NCBI RefSeq assembly: GCF_014646155.1
Contig: NZ_BMMX01000003.1
Span: 265,315 to 322,398, forward strand
Length of the DNA: 57,084 nucleotides
Direction of reading: 5' to 3'
From: Mangrovihabitans endophyticus
Lineage (GTDB): Bacteria; Actinomycetota; Actinomycetes; Mycobacteriales; Micromonosporaceae
Under the pieces are notes generated by a model. The model did no database searches. It worked only from the letters and a program-made list of their open reading frames with translations, and had not been told where the DNA came from. Below are positions 8,372-14,947 of the stretch, in pieces. Every line of letters begins with the position of its first letter. The first letter of the stretch is position 1. A program made the translations under genes and the position numbers.

Positions 8372-9127
8372 CTACATGCGGGATTGGAGAACGTCGACCT
8401 CGCAACCCGGGGCGAACGGGTCGAAGCCGTGCTCGGCGAGCCAGCGGACGTTGAGCAGGCTGCGCAGGGACCACCAGGCGTGGATGGCGTCCGGTTCGGC
8501 GGCGGTGCCGTAACCGGCGAGCACGTCGGCGAGCCGGTCCTCGTGGCCCAGCGTCAGCGTGGCCAGGTCGAACATCGGGTCGCCGTGCCCGGCCTCGGAC
8601 CAGTCGAGCACACCGGTGACCCGGTCGTCGTCGGTGAAGACGTGGGTGATCTGAAGGTCGCCGTGCGTGAACGCCGGGGTGAACGCGCGGAAGGCGGCCT
8701 CGGCGACCGCACGGTTGCGGGCGACCACGTCGGCGGGAAGGACGCCGCAGGCGACGAGCAGTTCGCACTCGGATTCCAACTCCGCCCGCACCCGTGAGTC
8801 GGCGCTGCGGCCGGGGCGCGCGGGCAGTGGGGCGTCGTGCAGCGTGCGGGCGGCGGCACCCGCGGCCGCCCAGGCCGCGGGGGAGGCGGGGGACGGCTCG
8901 CCGAGGCGGCCGAGGGCCTTGCCGGGGAGGGCACCGAGCGCCATCACCGATGGTTTGCGCCACAGGATCGGAGCCGTCGGCAGCGGCGCCGCGGCCATCG
9001 CTTCCACCTCGGCGTCCAGGCGCGCAGGGTCGGCGTCCACCTTGAGGAAGACGTCGCCGACGCGCAGCGTCGCCCGCTCGGAGTGCGCGACCACGACCTG
9101 AACCTCGTCCACTCCGGCCAGTATCAC
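8372..9127 (-). CDS. Aminoglycoside phosphotransferase-family kinase
   Basis: About 251 residues if started at GTG 9127; the frame is open further upstream, but that part is Arg/Pro-rich and not protein-like. It has the APH/choline-kinase fold signature HGDLQITHV (His155, Asp157), followed by GVLDWSEAGHGDPMFDLA with the metal-binding Asp175. The Asn normally five residues after the catalytic Asp is His162, seen in a subset of the family as I recall. The N-terminal lobe is short (VFLKVD for the ATP Lys). The substrate is unknown; drug or small-metabolite phosphorylation is possible. Confidence 0.8.
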   Translation of the reverse strand: MILAGVDEVQVVVAHSERATLRVGDVFLKVDADPARLDAEVEAMAAAPLPTAPILWRKPSVMALGALPGKALGRLGEPSPASPAAWAAAGAAARTLHDAPLPARPGRSADSRVRAELESECELLVACGVLPADVVARNRAVAEAAFRAFTPAFTHGDLQITHVFTDDDRVTGVLDWSEAGHGDPMFDLATLTLGHEDRLADVLAGYGTAAEPDAIHAWWSLRSLLNVRWLAEHGFDPFAPGCEVDVLQSRM

Positions 9128-9246
9128 GGCAGGTTCGCGCGGTGTCTCGCGATTATCGCCCGAGCGTGCGGCGCAGGCGATTCGATGATGACCCTCGCGG
9201 TAGTACCAAGGGCGCGATGGCTTCCTACCAGGATGACCCGCCGGGG

Positions 9247-9648
9247 TCAGTCGCTGGCGAAGCTGAGGTCGAGGTCGAGAAGCTGGTCGGTCGATACCGA
9301 GGTGAGCTGCAGACGTACCCGTCCGTCGGCGATGGTTCCGGTCAGGGCGGAGCCGACATCCAGCGGTATCGGCCAGGGCGGCAGCGAACCCATCTCGGGG
9401 CGGCACGGCACAAGCAGGCGCTGGCCGTTGAACACGTTGAGCGCTGCAGCTTCGCTGAGGTGCGGATCGGTCAGTTCGGCGGAAAGCGTCGTACCCGACA
9501 ACCGTACCCTCCAGTACGTGAGAAGAACCCGTCCGGACGTGGTGTCGAACGACTGTGCTGAATGGAGAGACAACGCGCCGAGCGCACCGAGGTCCGAGGT
9601 CGTAAGGACCATCTGGACGGGGTTGTCCTCCGCCAGGGAGCGGAACAC
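9247..9648 (-). CDS. Hypothetical protein, beta-rich
   Basis: About 133 residues from GTG 9648. I do not recognise the family. The sequence alternates hydrophobic and polar residues (VQMVLTTSDLGALGALSLHS, VRLQLTSVSTDQLLDLDLSF), suggesting a beta-sandwich or barrel, with no signal peptide or membrane segment. It lies upstream of and parallel to the phosphotransferase gene with a 119-base gap, so the two may share a transcript. The frame extends upstream to 9786, but that part is Arg/Ser-rich and overlaps the acetyltransferase on the other strand. Confidence 0.5.
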   Translation of the reverse strand: MFRSLAEDNPVQMVLTTSDLGALGALSLHSAQSFDTTSGRVLLTYWRVRLSGTTLSAELTDPHLSEAAALNVFNGQRLLVPCRPEMGSLPPWPIPLDVGSALTGTIADGRVRLQLTSVSTDQLLDLDLSFASD

Positions 9649-9667
9649 GCCACGGACGGCCCGAGAG

Positions 9668-10228
9668 ATGCTACGAAGGGACGTGCCCGACCGGACAAAC
9701 TCCCCTGATGCCACGTCCCTGGAGACTCCGCGGCTGCTGCTGCGCCGCTGGAGAAGCGAGGACCTGGACGGACTCGCCGCGATCAACGCGCAGCCCGGGG
9801 TGATGCGCTACATCCACGACGGCCACACCCTGGACCGGGCCGCGACCGCGGAGCGCCTGGCCCGTTATCGCCGGCATTGGGACGAGCACGGCTTCGGCCT
9901 GTACGCGGTGGAGGTGAAACAGACCGGTGAGCTGGCCGGCTTCACCGGGCTGGCGGTGCCGACCTTCCTGCCCGAGATCTTGCCGGCCGTGGAGATCGGT
10001 TGGCGGCTCGGCAGCGCGTACTGGGGGCGAGGCTTGGCCACCGAGGCGGCTCGGGCCGTGGTCGCCCACGCCGGTGCCGAGCTCGGTCTGCGGCGGCTGG
10101 TCAGCATCCATGTCGTCGGCAATGAGGCGTCCGCGCGCGTGATGATCAAGCTGGGCATGTCGCTGGAACGCGAGACCGAGCAGCCGGACACCGGCCGTCG
10201 GGTCCGCGTCTACACGATGGAGCTGTGA
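9668..10228 (+). CDS. GNAT N-acetyltransferase (RimJ/RimL type)
   Basis: About 186 residues from ATG 9668; GTG 9683 is an alternative. The N-terminus LETPRLLLRRWRSEDL and the later EIGWRLGSAYWGRGLATEAARAVV, the acetyl-CoA pyrophosphate loop (R/Q-x-x-G-x-G/A), are typical of the Acetyltransf_3 subgroup that modifies protein N-termini or small amines. VGNEASARVMIKLGM closes the fold. The next gene starts two bases after the stop, so the two are probably co-translated. Confidence 0.88.
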   Translation: MLRRDVPDRTNSPDATSLETPRLLLRRWRSEDLDGLAAINAQPGVMRYIHDGHTLDRAATAERLARYRRHWDEHGFGLYAVEVKQTGELAGFTGLAVPTFLPEILPAVEIGWRLGSAYWGRGLATEAARAVVAHAGAELGLRRLVSIHVVGNEASARVMIKLGMSLERETEQPDTGRRVRVYTMEL

Positions 10229-10229
10229 G

Positions 10230-11051
10230 GTGCGCATCGCGAGCGTCAACGCCTGGGGCGGCGCGCTGGCCGACGAGTTGCTCACATGGCTTCCCGGCAG
10301 CGGGGCGGACATTGTCTGCCTGCAGGAGGTGACGCGGACTCCCGGTGCGACCGGCTGGACCCGGTTCGCCGACGGCGAGCGAAGCCTGCCGCAGCGCGCC
10401 ACTCTCCTGGATGACGTACGCGGTGTCCTGCCCCGGCATCAAGCGTTCTTCGTGACGAGCGATTCCGGCCCGGTGCACGACGACACGGGACACCGCCGTC
10501 GGCAGGACTTCGGCGTGGCGACCATGGTCGGTGAAGACCTGCCGGTCGTCGGCGTCGACTCCGCCTTCGTGCACGGACAGTTCGCCGACCATGCCGAATG
10601 GGTCTCCGACCGTCCACGCGCGGCCCTCGCGGTGCGCACCGTCGATCGCGCCGCCGGCCGGCCAGTGTGGGTCGTGCAGATGCACGGACTTCGCGATCCG
10701 AGCGGCAAGGCCGACACCCCTGCCCGGCGCCGCCAGGCCGAACGGCTCGCCGGTCTCGTGCGCCGGATCCGCCGCCCGGAGGATCTGGTGGTGGTGTGCG
10801 GCGATTTCAACGTGCTGCCCGACAGCGAGACGTTCGGCGTGTTGGCCGGTCTCGGCCTCACCGACCTGGTCGGCGGGGCGGACACCCGTACGTCTCACTA
10901 TGGCAAGCCGACCAGACACGCCAGCTATCTGCTCGTCTCCGATCCCGCCGCCGTCAACCGTTTCGAGATTCTGGCCGAGCCCGAGGTCTCCGATCACCGG
11001 GTGCTGATTCTTGAGACCGGTCCAGTCGGTCGCGCGGTCACGGATTCGTGA
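10230..11051 (+). CDS. Endonuclease/exonuclease/phosphatase-fold protein
   Basis: 273 residues from GTG 10230. The start MRIASVNAWGG and IVCLQEVT give the Asn and Glu metal ligands of the EEP superfamily. VVVCGDFNVLPDS supplies the Asp-x-Asn pair, and EVSDHRVLI the terminal Asp-His. The family includes DNase I, exonuclease III and sphingomyelinase/inositol-phosphatase-like enzymes; this short version without a signal peptide cannot be narrowed further. Its 3' end overlaps the convergent TPR gene by 14 bases. Confidence 0.85.
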   Translation: MRIASVNAWGGALADELLTWLPGSGADIVCLQEVTRTPGATGWTRFADGERSLPQRATLLDDVRGVLPRHQAFFVTSDSGPVHDDTGHRRRQDFGVATMVGEDLPVVGVDSAFVHGQFADHAEWVSDRPRAALAVRTVDRAAGRPVWVVQMHGLRDPSGKADTPARRRQAERLAGLVRRIRRPEDLVVVCGDFNVLPDSETFGVLAGLGLTDLVGGADTRTSHYGKPTRHASYLLVSDPAAVNRFEILAEPEVSDHRVLILETGPVGRAVTDS

Positions 11052-11499
11052 GCTGCCGTGTCAATGTGCTCAGGCCGCTCCTGATCAGTTGTCCGTACTC
11101 GTCGTCGCCGAGCACGTCGATTCCGGCTTGGGCGTGGTGCAGGTGCTCGCGGGCGCGGTCGAGGTCGCCGATCCTGCGGTAGCAGTCAGCGAGGTTGAGG
11201 TGCAGCGACGGGTACAAGCCGGCGACCGGTACGGCTACGCCGGCTTGCGCGGTCCGCTCGTCGGTGAGCAGGTCGGCCGCGGTGAGTGCCCGGTGGTCCC
11301 AGAGCAGTTCCTGGTGCACGTCGTCTTGCACGTCGGCCATGGTGTGCGCGAGCACGCACACGTGCAGCGCGTTGCCGTGCTCGCCGCCGATCTCATCCCA
11401 GATCTGGCTGAGCAGGCGGCGAGCGGCGTCACGCTGACCTTGGTGATGGTGCAGTTGCGCTGCCTCGCCGATGCGGGCGAGGGTGGGATCGGTGACCAT
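11038..11499 (-). CDS. TPR-like helical protein
   Basis: 153 residues. Helical repeats of TPR character are visible (GEAAQLHHHQGQRDAARRLLSQIW; LHLNLADCYRRIGDLDRAREHLHHAQ). The start ATG 11499 has GGAGGGGAG upstream. It lies 79 bases after the DUF4037 gene on the same strand and probably forms an operon with it. TPR proteins of this size linked to DUF4037 genes occur in actinomycetes; the partner and role are unknown. Confidence 0.75.
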   Translation of the reverse strand: MVTDPTLARIGEAAQLHHHQGQRDAARRLLSQIWDEIGGEHGNALHVCVLAHTMADVQDDVHQELLWDHRALTAADLLTDERTAQAGVAVPVAGLYPSLHLNLADCYRRIGDLDRAREHLHHAQAGIDVLGDDEYGQLIRSGLSTLTRQLTNP

Positions 11500-11578
11500 C
11501 GGCGTCTCCCCTCCGGGTGGTCCGTACTGTCGCGCCGGGCCCGCTCCATGGGGTTGTCCCCCGCATGGGCCGGCTGGG

Positions 11579-12673
11579 CTACTGGGGCTGCGGGTAGAGG
11601 GCGGCGGTGAGTGCGCGGCTGTGGGTGCGGCGGCTGAGCGCGTCGGTGTTGTCGACGAACTGATCGATGGCGCCGATCAGTGGCAGCGAGCGCAGGGCGG
11701 GGTCGGTGATGCTGCGGATCAGCGCCTGGGCGAAGCGTTCGGCGTGCAGGACGCGGAAGGGCCGGTCGTGGAAGGGCCGGACGGACGGGTCCACCGGTGT
11801 GGTCAGGCCGAGCTCGTTGTGCCGGGCGGCGATGGTCTCGTAGGCGGTCACGAGGTGGTGCTCGCGGTCGCGCCAGGTGCCGGCGCGCAACGTGGCGGTG
11901 AGCGCGGTGGCGAGCCGGTCGGCGTCGGGCAGACGGGCGAAGGCGGTGCCGAGCCATTTTCCGTACGGCGGATAGGTTCGGCCGATCAGCAGGCGCAGCC
12001 GCATCAGGTCGCGGACCAGCCGGGCGGCCACCACCGCCGAGCCGAGTTCGTCGCCGACCTCGCCGCAGCGTCCGACGAACGGTTCCTCTTGGCTGAGGCG
12101 CTGCCATTGGCAGGCCAGCACATAGCGCCACACCTCGTCGGGATACCAGGCCAGGGCCCGCCGTGCCGCGTGCAGGGCTCCCAGGCCGTCGTGGTGCACG
12201 GCGCCGGTGGTGACCTCGGCCAGGGTTTGGGTGGGGGTGGCCAGCCAGTCGTGTGGCGTGATGCCGGTCAGCGGGTTGAAGCCGAGGTGACCGGTCAGCC
12301 AGCAGCCGGGTTCGGTGATCACGACGCCGTGCTGGACGCGCCCGGTGGTGTGCCGCAGGTGCCGGGTGCCGTGCTCGGTGGGAACCAGGCTGGTGGGATA
12401 GCCGGCGATGGTGGCCGGCAGCCGCTCGGTCAGCAGGTCGTTGATCCGGGCGCCGTGGCGGGCGAGGTCGTCGGTGGTGAGGAACAGGTGCAGCCGTGCA
12501 CCCCAGTCGTGGTCGGTGGATCGCTCGGTGTCGAACCCGAGGACCTCGGACCCGGCGCCGATCAACGCCGCGCTGTGGGGGAGACCGGGAAAATGCCGCG
12601 ACAGCAGGGGCCGGACCGCGTCGTCGTACAGCCGGCGGGACAACTCGGCGCCGGAGATGAAATCCACTGACAC
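11579..12673 (-). CDS. DUF4037 nucleotidyltransferase-fold protein
   Basis: About 364 residues from GTG 12673, chosen because GAGGA lies 10-11 bases upstream. The N-terminal third carries GSEVLGFDTERSTDHDW (Gly41-Ser42, Asp54, Asp56), a nucleotidyltransferase-like signature typical of DUF4037, followed by a long helical domain. The canonical G-S and D-x-D pattern suggests that it could transfer a nucleotide, but no activity is established to my knowledge. It heads a two-gene operon with the TPR protein. Confidence 0.8.
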   Translation of the reverse strand: MSVDFISGAELSRRLYDDAVRPLLSRHFPGLPHSAALIGAGSEVLGFDTERSTDHDWGARLHLFLTTDDLARHGARINDLLTERLPATIAGYPTSLVPTEHGTRHLRHTTGRVQHGVVITEPGCWLTGHLGFNPLTGITPHDWLATPTQTLAEVTTGAVHHDGLGALHAARRALAWYPDEVWRYVLACQWQRLSQEEPFVGRCGEVGDELGSAVVAARLVRDLMRLRLLIGRTYPPYGKWLGTAFARLPDADRLATALTATLRAGTWRDREHHLVTAYETIAARHNELGLTTPVDPSVRPFHDRPFRVLHAERFAQALIRSITDPALRSLPLIGAIDQFVDNTDALSRRTHSRALTAALYPQPQ

Positions 12674-12901
12674 ATCCCGAATCCTCGCAGTGCTGGGCGG
12701 TTGCCGACGACTGATTTCCGCCAACCGGGGCCGTCGATCACCGGGTCCTCGTCGATCACGCCCAGCGCGATAGCCGAGACGCTGAGCACGAGTGAGCAGT
12801 ACTGAGCATCGAAACGACCTGGAGAGTGGCCGGTTCCGGTCACGAGCATGACTTCTGCCACGACGCCCGTCGGGCGATCCGCGATAGGTGAGGAGTCACG
12901 T

Positions 12902-13507
12902 GTGAACAGAACGAAGAAGATCTCCGGCGTTCTGGCGATCGCCGTCGCAGCGGCACTGGTGTCCAGCGGCTCGGCCGTCGCCGCGCCGCCGACCGATTCG
13001 CCTGTGCAGACCTATGCGGCGTCGGCCCAGGTGAGTCCGGCCGAGCTGAGTCCGGCCGAGCTGAGTCCGGCCGAGGCGGCGACGGCCGAGAAGCAGCTCG
13101 TCCTCGCAGCGGCGGCCGCGCAAGGCGGTTCCAGCATCGACCTGATCGACGGGTTGCTGAACACGGCGAAGCGGATCCTCTCCTTCGCGATCGCGCAGGC
13201 GACCGCCAACCAGAACCGGTCCGGCTACGTCCGCAGCCTGCTGGAGGCAGGCTGGTACAAGACCGGCGAGAAGCACAACGTCGTCGTGATGGTGGCCCCG
13301 GGTGGAAAGACGAAGGGCCGGTTCGCCATCAACGTCAAGGGCAAGGTCTCGGACGCCGTCTACCACTACAAGGGCTACCCGCCCTTCCGGGTCATCGTCT
13401 TCAAGTCCGGGACGGTCAAGAACAAGGGCGACGGTGGCTACATCAACTGGGCCTACCGGGGCTGGTTCACCCGCAACAACATGACCGTGCACTTCCACAA
13501 GCCGTGA
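12902..13507 (+). CDS. Secreted GDGGYxNWAF-family protein, paralogue 1
   Basis: 201 residues from GTG 12902, preceded by GGTGAGGAG. The N-terminus has a Sec signal (ISGVLAIAVAAALVSSGSAVAA), then a low-complexity region with three tandem SPAE(L/A) units, a helical segment, and the shared C-terminal domain ending KGDGGYINWAYRGWF...VHFHKP. There are no Cys residues. It is the first and longest of four tandem paralogues; the extra region between signal and shared domain is unique to it. I have a vague recollection that such domains are labelled 'stress protein' in Streptomyces, but cannot confirm it. Probably extracellular. Confidence 0.8.
   Translation: MNRTKKISGVLAIAVAAALVSSGSAVAAPPTDSPVQTYAASAQVSPAELSPAELSPAEAATAEKQLVLAAAAAQGGSSIDLIDGLLNTAKRILSFAIAQATANQNRSGYVRSLLEAGWYKTGEKHNVVVMVAPGGKTKGRFAINVKGKVSDAVYHYKGYPPFRVIVFKSGTVKNKGDGGYINWAYRGWFTRNNMTVHFHKP
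13033..13077 (+). repeat. Three tandem 15-base units in paralogue 1
   Basis: The unit GAGTCCGGCCGAGCT occurs three times in a row (the last ends in GC), encoding a tandem SPAEL-type pentapeptide. Such in-frame units can vary in number between strains. Confidence 0.85.
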
Positions 13508-13533
13508 TCATCCGCCGAAGGGAGGAAACCGAC

Positions 13534-14025
13534 GTGCGACGAAACCTCATGAGCAGAGCCGGCCGACTGTTCCTCGGCGTGGCCACCGCCCTGGCCCTGA
13601 CCGCCGCGGCGGCGGCCCCGGCCGCGGCGGCGGCCCCGGCCGATCAGCCGGTGACGATGGCCACCCCCTCCTCCGTCACGGTCTTCAAGTCGAAGGGTGT
13701 CCCGGGCGTGAAGATCGCCCATGCCCTGGACGGCATCGACGCGGTCAACCGGGCCGAGTTCACCCAGCGGGCCGTCAAGGTGGCGGCACGGGTCGACGCG
13801 CACCCGTACAACGTGATCATCATGAATCTCTCGGTGAACTACAAGGCGCAACTGACCGGCGTGAAGTTCTACGCCAACATCACGTACAAGGGCATCTTCT
13901 ACGGCATCTGGATCGCCACGGGCGGCAAGTTCACCAATCTCGGTGACGGGGGTTACAAGAACTGGGCCTTCTTCGGTCAGTTCAATCGCACCGGCAAGGG
14001 CGGCAAGGTCGTCCACTTCCACTGA
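13534..14025 (+). CDS. Secreted GDGGYxNWAF-family protein, paralogue 2
   Basis: 163 residues. GTG 13534 is preferred since GGGAGGA lies 6-7 bases before it; the gene follows paralogue 1 by 26 bases. The signal peptide is strongly Ala-rich (LALTAAAAAPAAAAAPA). The mature protein has a beta-rich body (NVIIMNLSVNYK, VKFYANITYKGIFYG) and the family C-terminus NLGDGGYKNWAFFGQF...VVHFH. Cys is absent, as in paralogue 1. It is likely co-transcribed with its neighbours and secreted. The function is unknown. Confidence 0.8.
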   Translation: MRRNLMSRAGRLFLGVATALALTAAAAAPAAAAAPADQPVTMATPSSVTVFKSKGVPGVKIAHALDGIDAVNRAEFTQRAVKVAARVDAHPYNVIIMNLSVNYKAQLTGVKFYANITYKGIFYGIWIATGGKFTNLGDGGYKNWAFFGQFNRTGKGGKVVHFH

Positions 14026-14079
14026 CGTGGGTGCACGGCAGTGATGTCTCAGATCGACAACCGACCGGGAAGGAATGAT

Positions 14080-14481
14080 GTGGTGAAGATCCGCCGGGCC
14101 GGCGCCCGCTTCGCTATGGTCGCCGCCCTCGCCCTGTCCGCGCTCTTCGTCGCCGGCCAGCCCGCCTCCGCCGCCTGGAAATCATGCGACCTGCGGGTGA
14201 AGGTCAACCAACTGCGCGGTTATGACGCGAACGGCAAGTTCAACATCCTCGTGTGGAAGGGTTCCGCCGAGAAGAGCATCCATCTCAAGGGCGTCACGCT
14301 CAACGCGACCGTCCAACGCAAGGCCTGCGACCAGCCGGCCAGCGGCATGAAGTACTACCACTGGGCCATGTTCAAGTCCGGTGACTTCGTCCGCAAGGGC
14401 GACGGCGGCTATCGGAACTGGGCCTTCTTCGGCAACTGGAAGCGACCGACCGACAAGCACGTCATCTTCAAGCCTCGCTGA
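14080..14481 (+). CDS. Secreted GDGGYxNWAF-family protein, paralogue 3
   Basis: About 133 residues; GTG 14080 or GTG 14083 follow GGAAGGA at an apt distance. The signal is FAMVAALALSALFVAGQPASAA. The mature part starts with WKSCDLRVKVNQLRGYDANG and ends with RKGDGGYRNWAFFGNWKR. Two Cys (SCDL, KACDQ) occupy positions matching those of paralogue 4 and may form a disulfide, whereas paralogues 1 and 2 have none. It is closest to paralogue 4, suggesting a second duplication. Confidence 0.8.
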   Translation: MVKIRRAGARFAMVAALALSALFVAGQPASAAWKSCDLRVKVNQLRGYDANGKFNILVWKGSAEKSIHLKGVTLNATVQRKACDQPASGMKYYHWAMFKSGDFVRKGDGGYRNWAFFGNWKRPTDKHVIFKPR

Positions 14482-14512
14482 CCACCGACCGCCGAGCGCA
14501 GAAAGGCCGTCC

Positions 14513-14947
14513 ATGAGAACCGTCCCCTCCAAAACCGCTGTCGTCCGTGCTCTCGTCGCTGGTGCCGTCGCCGTCACCGGCGTCGTTGCCGGTGCCTCAC
14601 CGGCCAGCGCGGCCTACCCGCCCACCATCGTGCCGTGTCATCTCGACCAGACCGTCGGCGAGCTGACCCAGTGGGGTGCCAACGGAAAGAACAACGTCAT
14701 CGTCTACGTCGGATCCGCGAAGAAGTCGGCGCACTTCGAGGGAGTCGTCAAACGGGGCCACAAGAAGAAGTACGGCTGCAACGAGATCGGTGAACCGTTC
14801 AACAACAAGCGCACCTTCTACTGGGTCGTCTTCCACGGGAAGGGCACGTTCGTCCGCAAGGGCGACGGTGGTTACCGGAACTGGGCGTTCTTCGGGGTCT
14901 ACGACCGCGTGAACGACAAGAAGGTGAAGTTTCACGCCCGAGGCTGA
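14513..14947 (+). CDS. Secreted GDGGYxNWAF-family protein, paralogue 4
   Basis: 144 residues from ATG 14513, with GAAAGG just upstream. The signal peptide ends at about ASPASAA. Mature landmarks are VPCHLDQTVGELTQWGANGK, KKKYGCNEIG and the terminal FVRKGDGGYRNWAFFGVY, matching paralogue 3 in the spacing of both Cys residues. Its last 16 bases overlap the convergent STAND ATPase gene. Strongly basic mature sequence (many Lys), consistent with binding an anionic surface or polymer; that is inference. Confidence 0.8.
   Translation: MRTVPSKTAVVRALVAGAVAVTGVVAGASPASAAYPPTIVPCHLDQTVGELTQWGANGKNNVIVYVGSAKKSAHFEGVVKRGHKKKYGCNEIGEPFNNKRTFYWVVFHGKGTFVRKGDGGYRNWAFFGVYDRVNDKKVKFHARG

Noticed and set aside
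13033..13077. Tandem units considered as a possible CRISPR or VNTR array
   Set aside because: Only three 15-base units without spacers, inside a coding frame.
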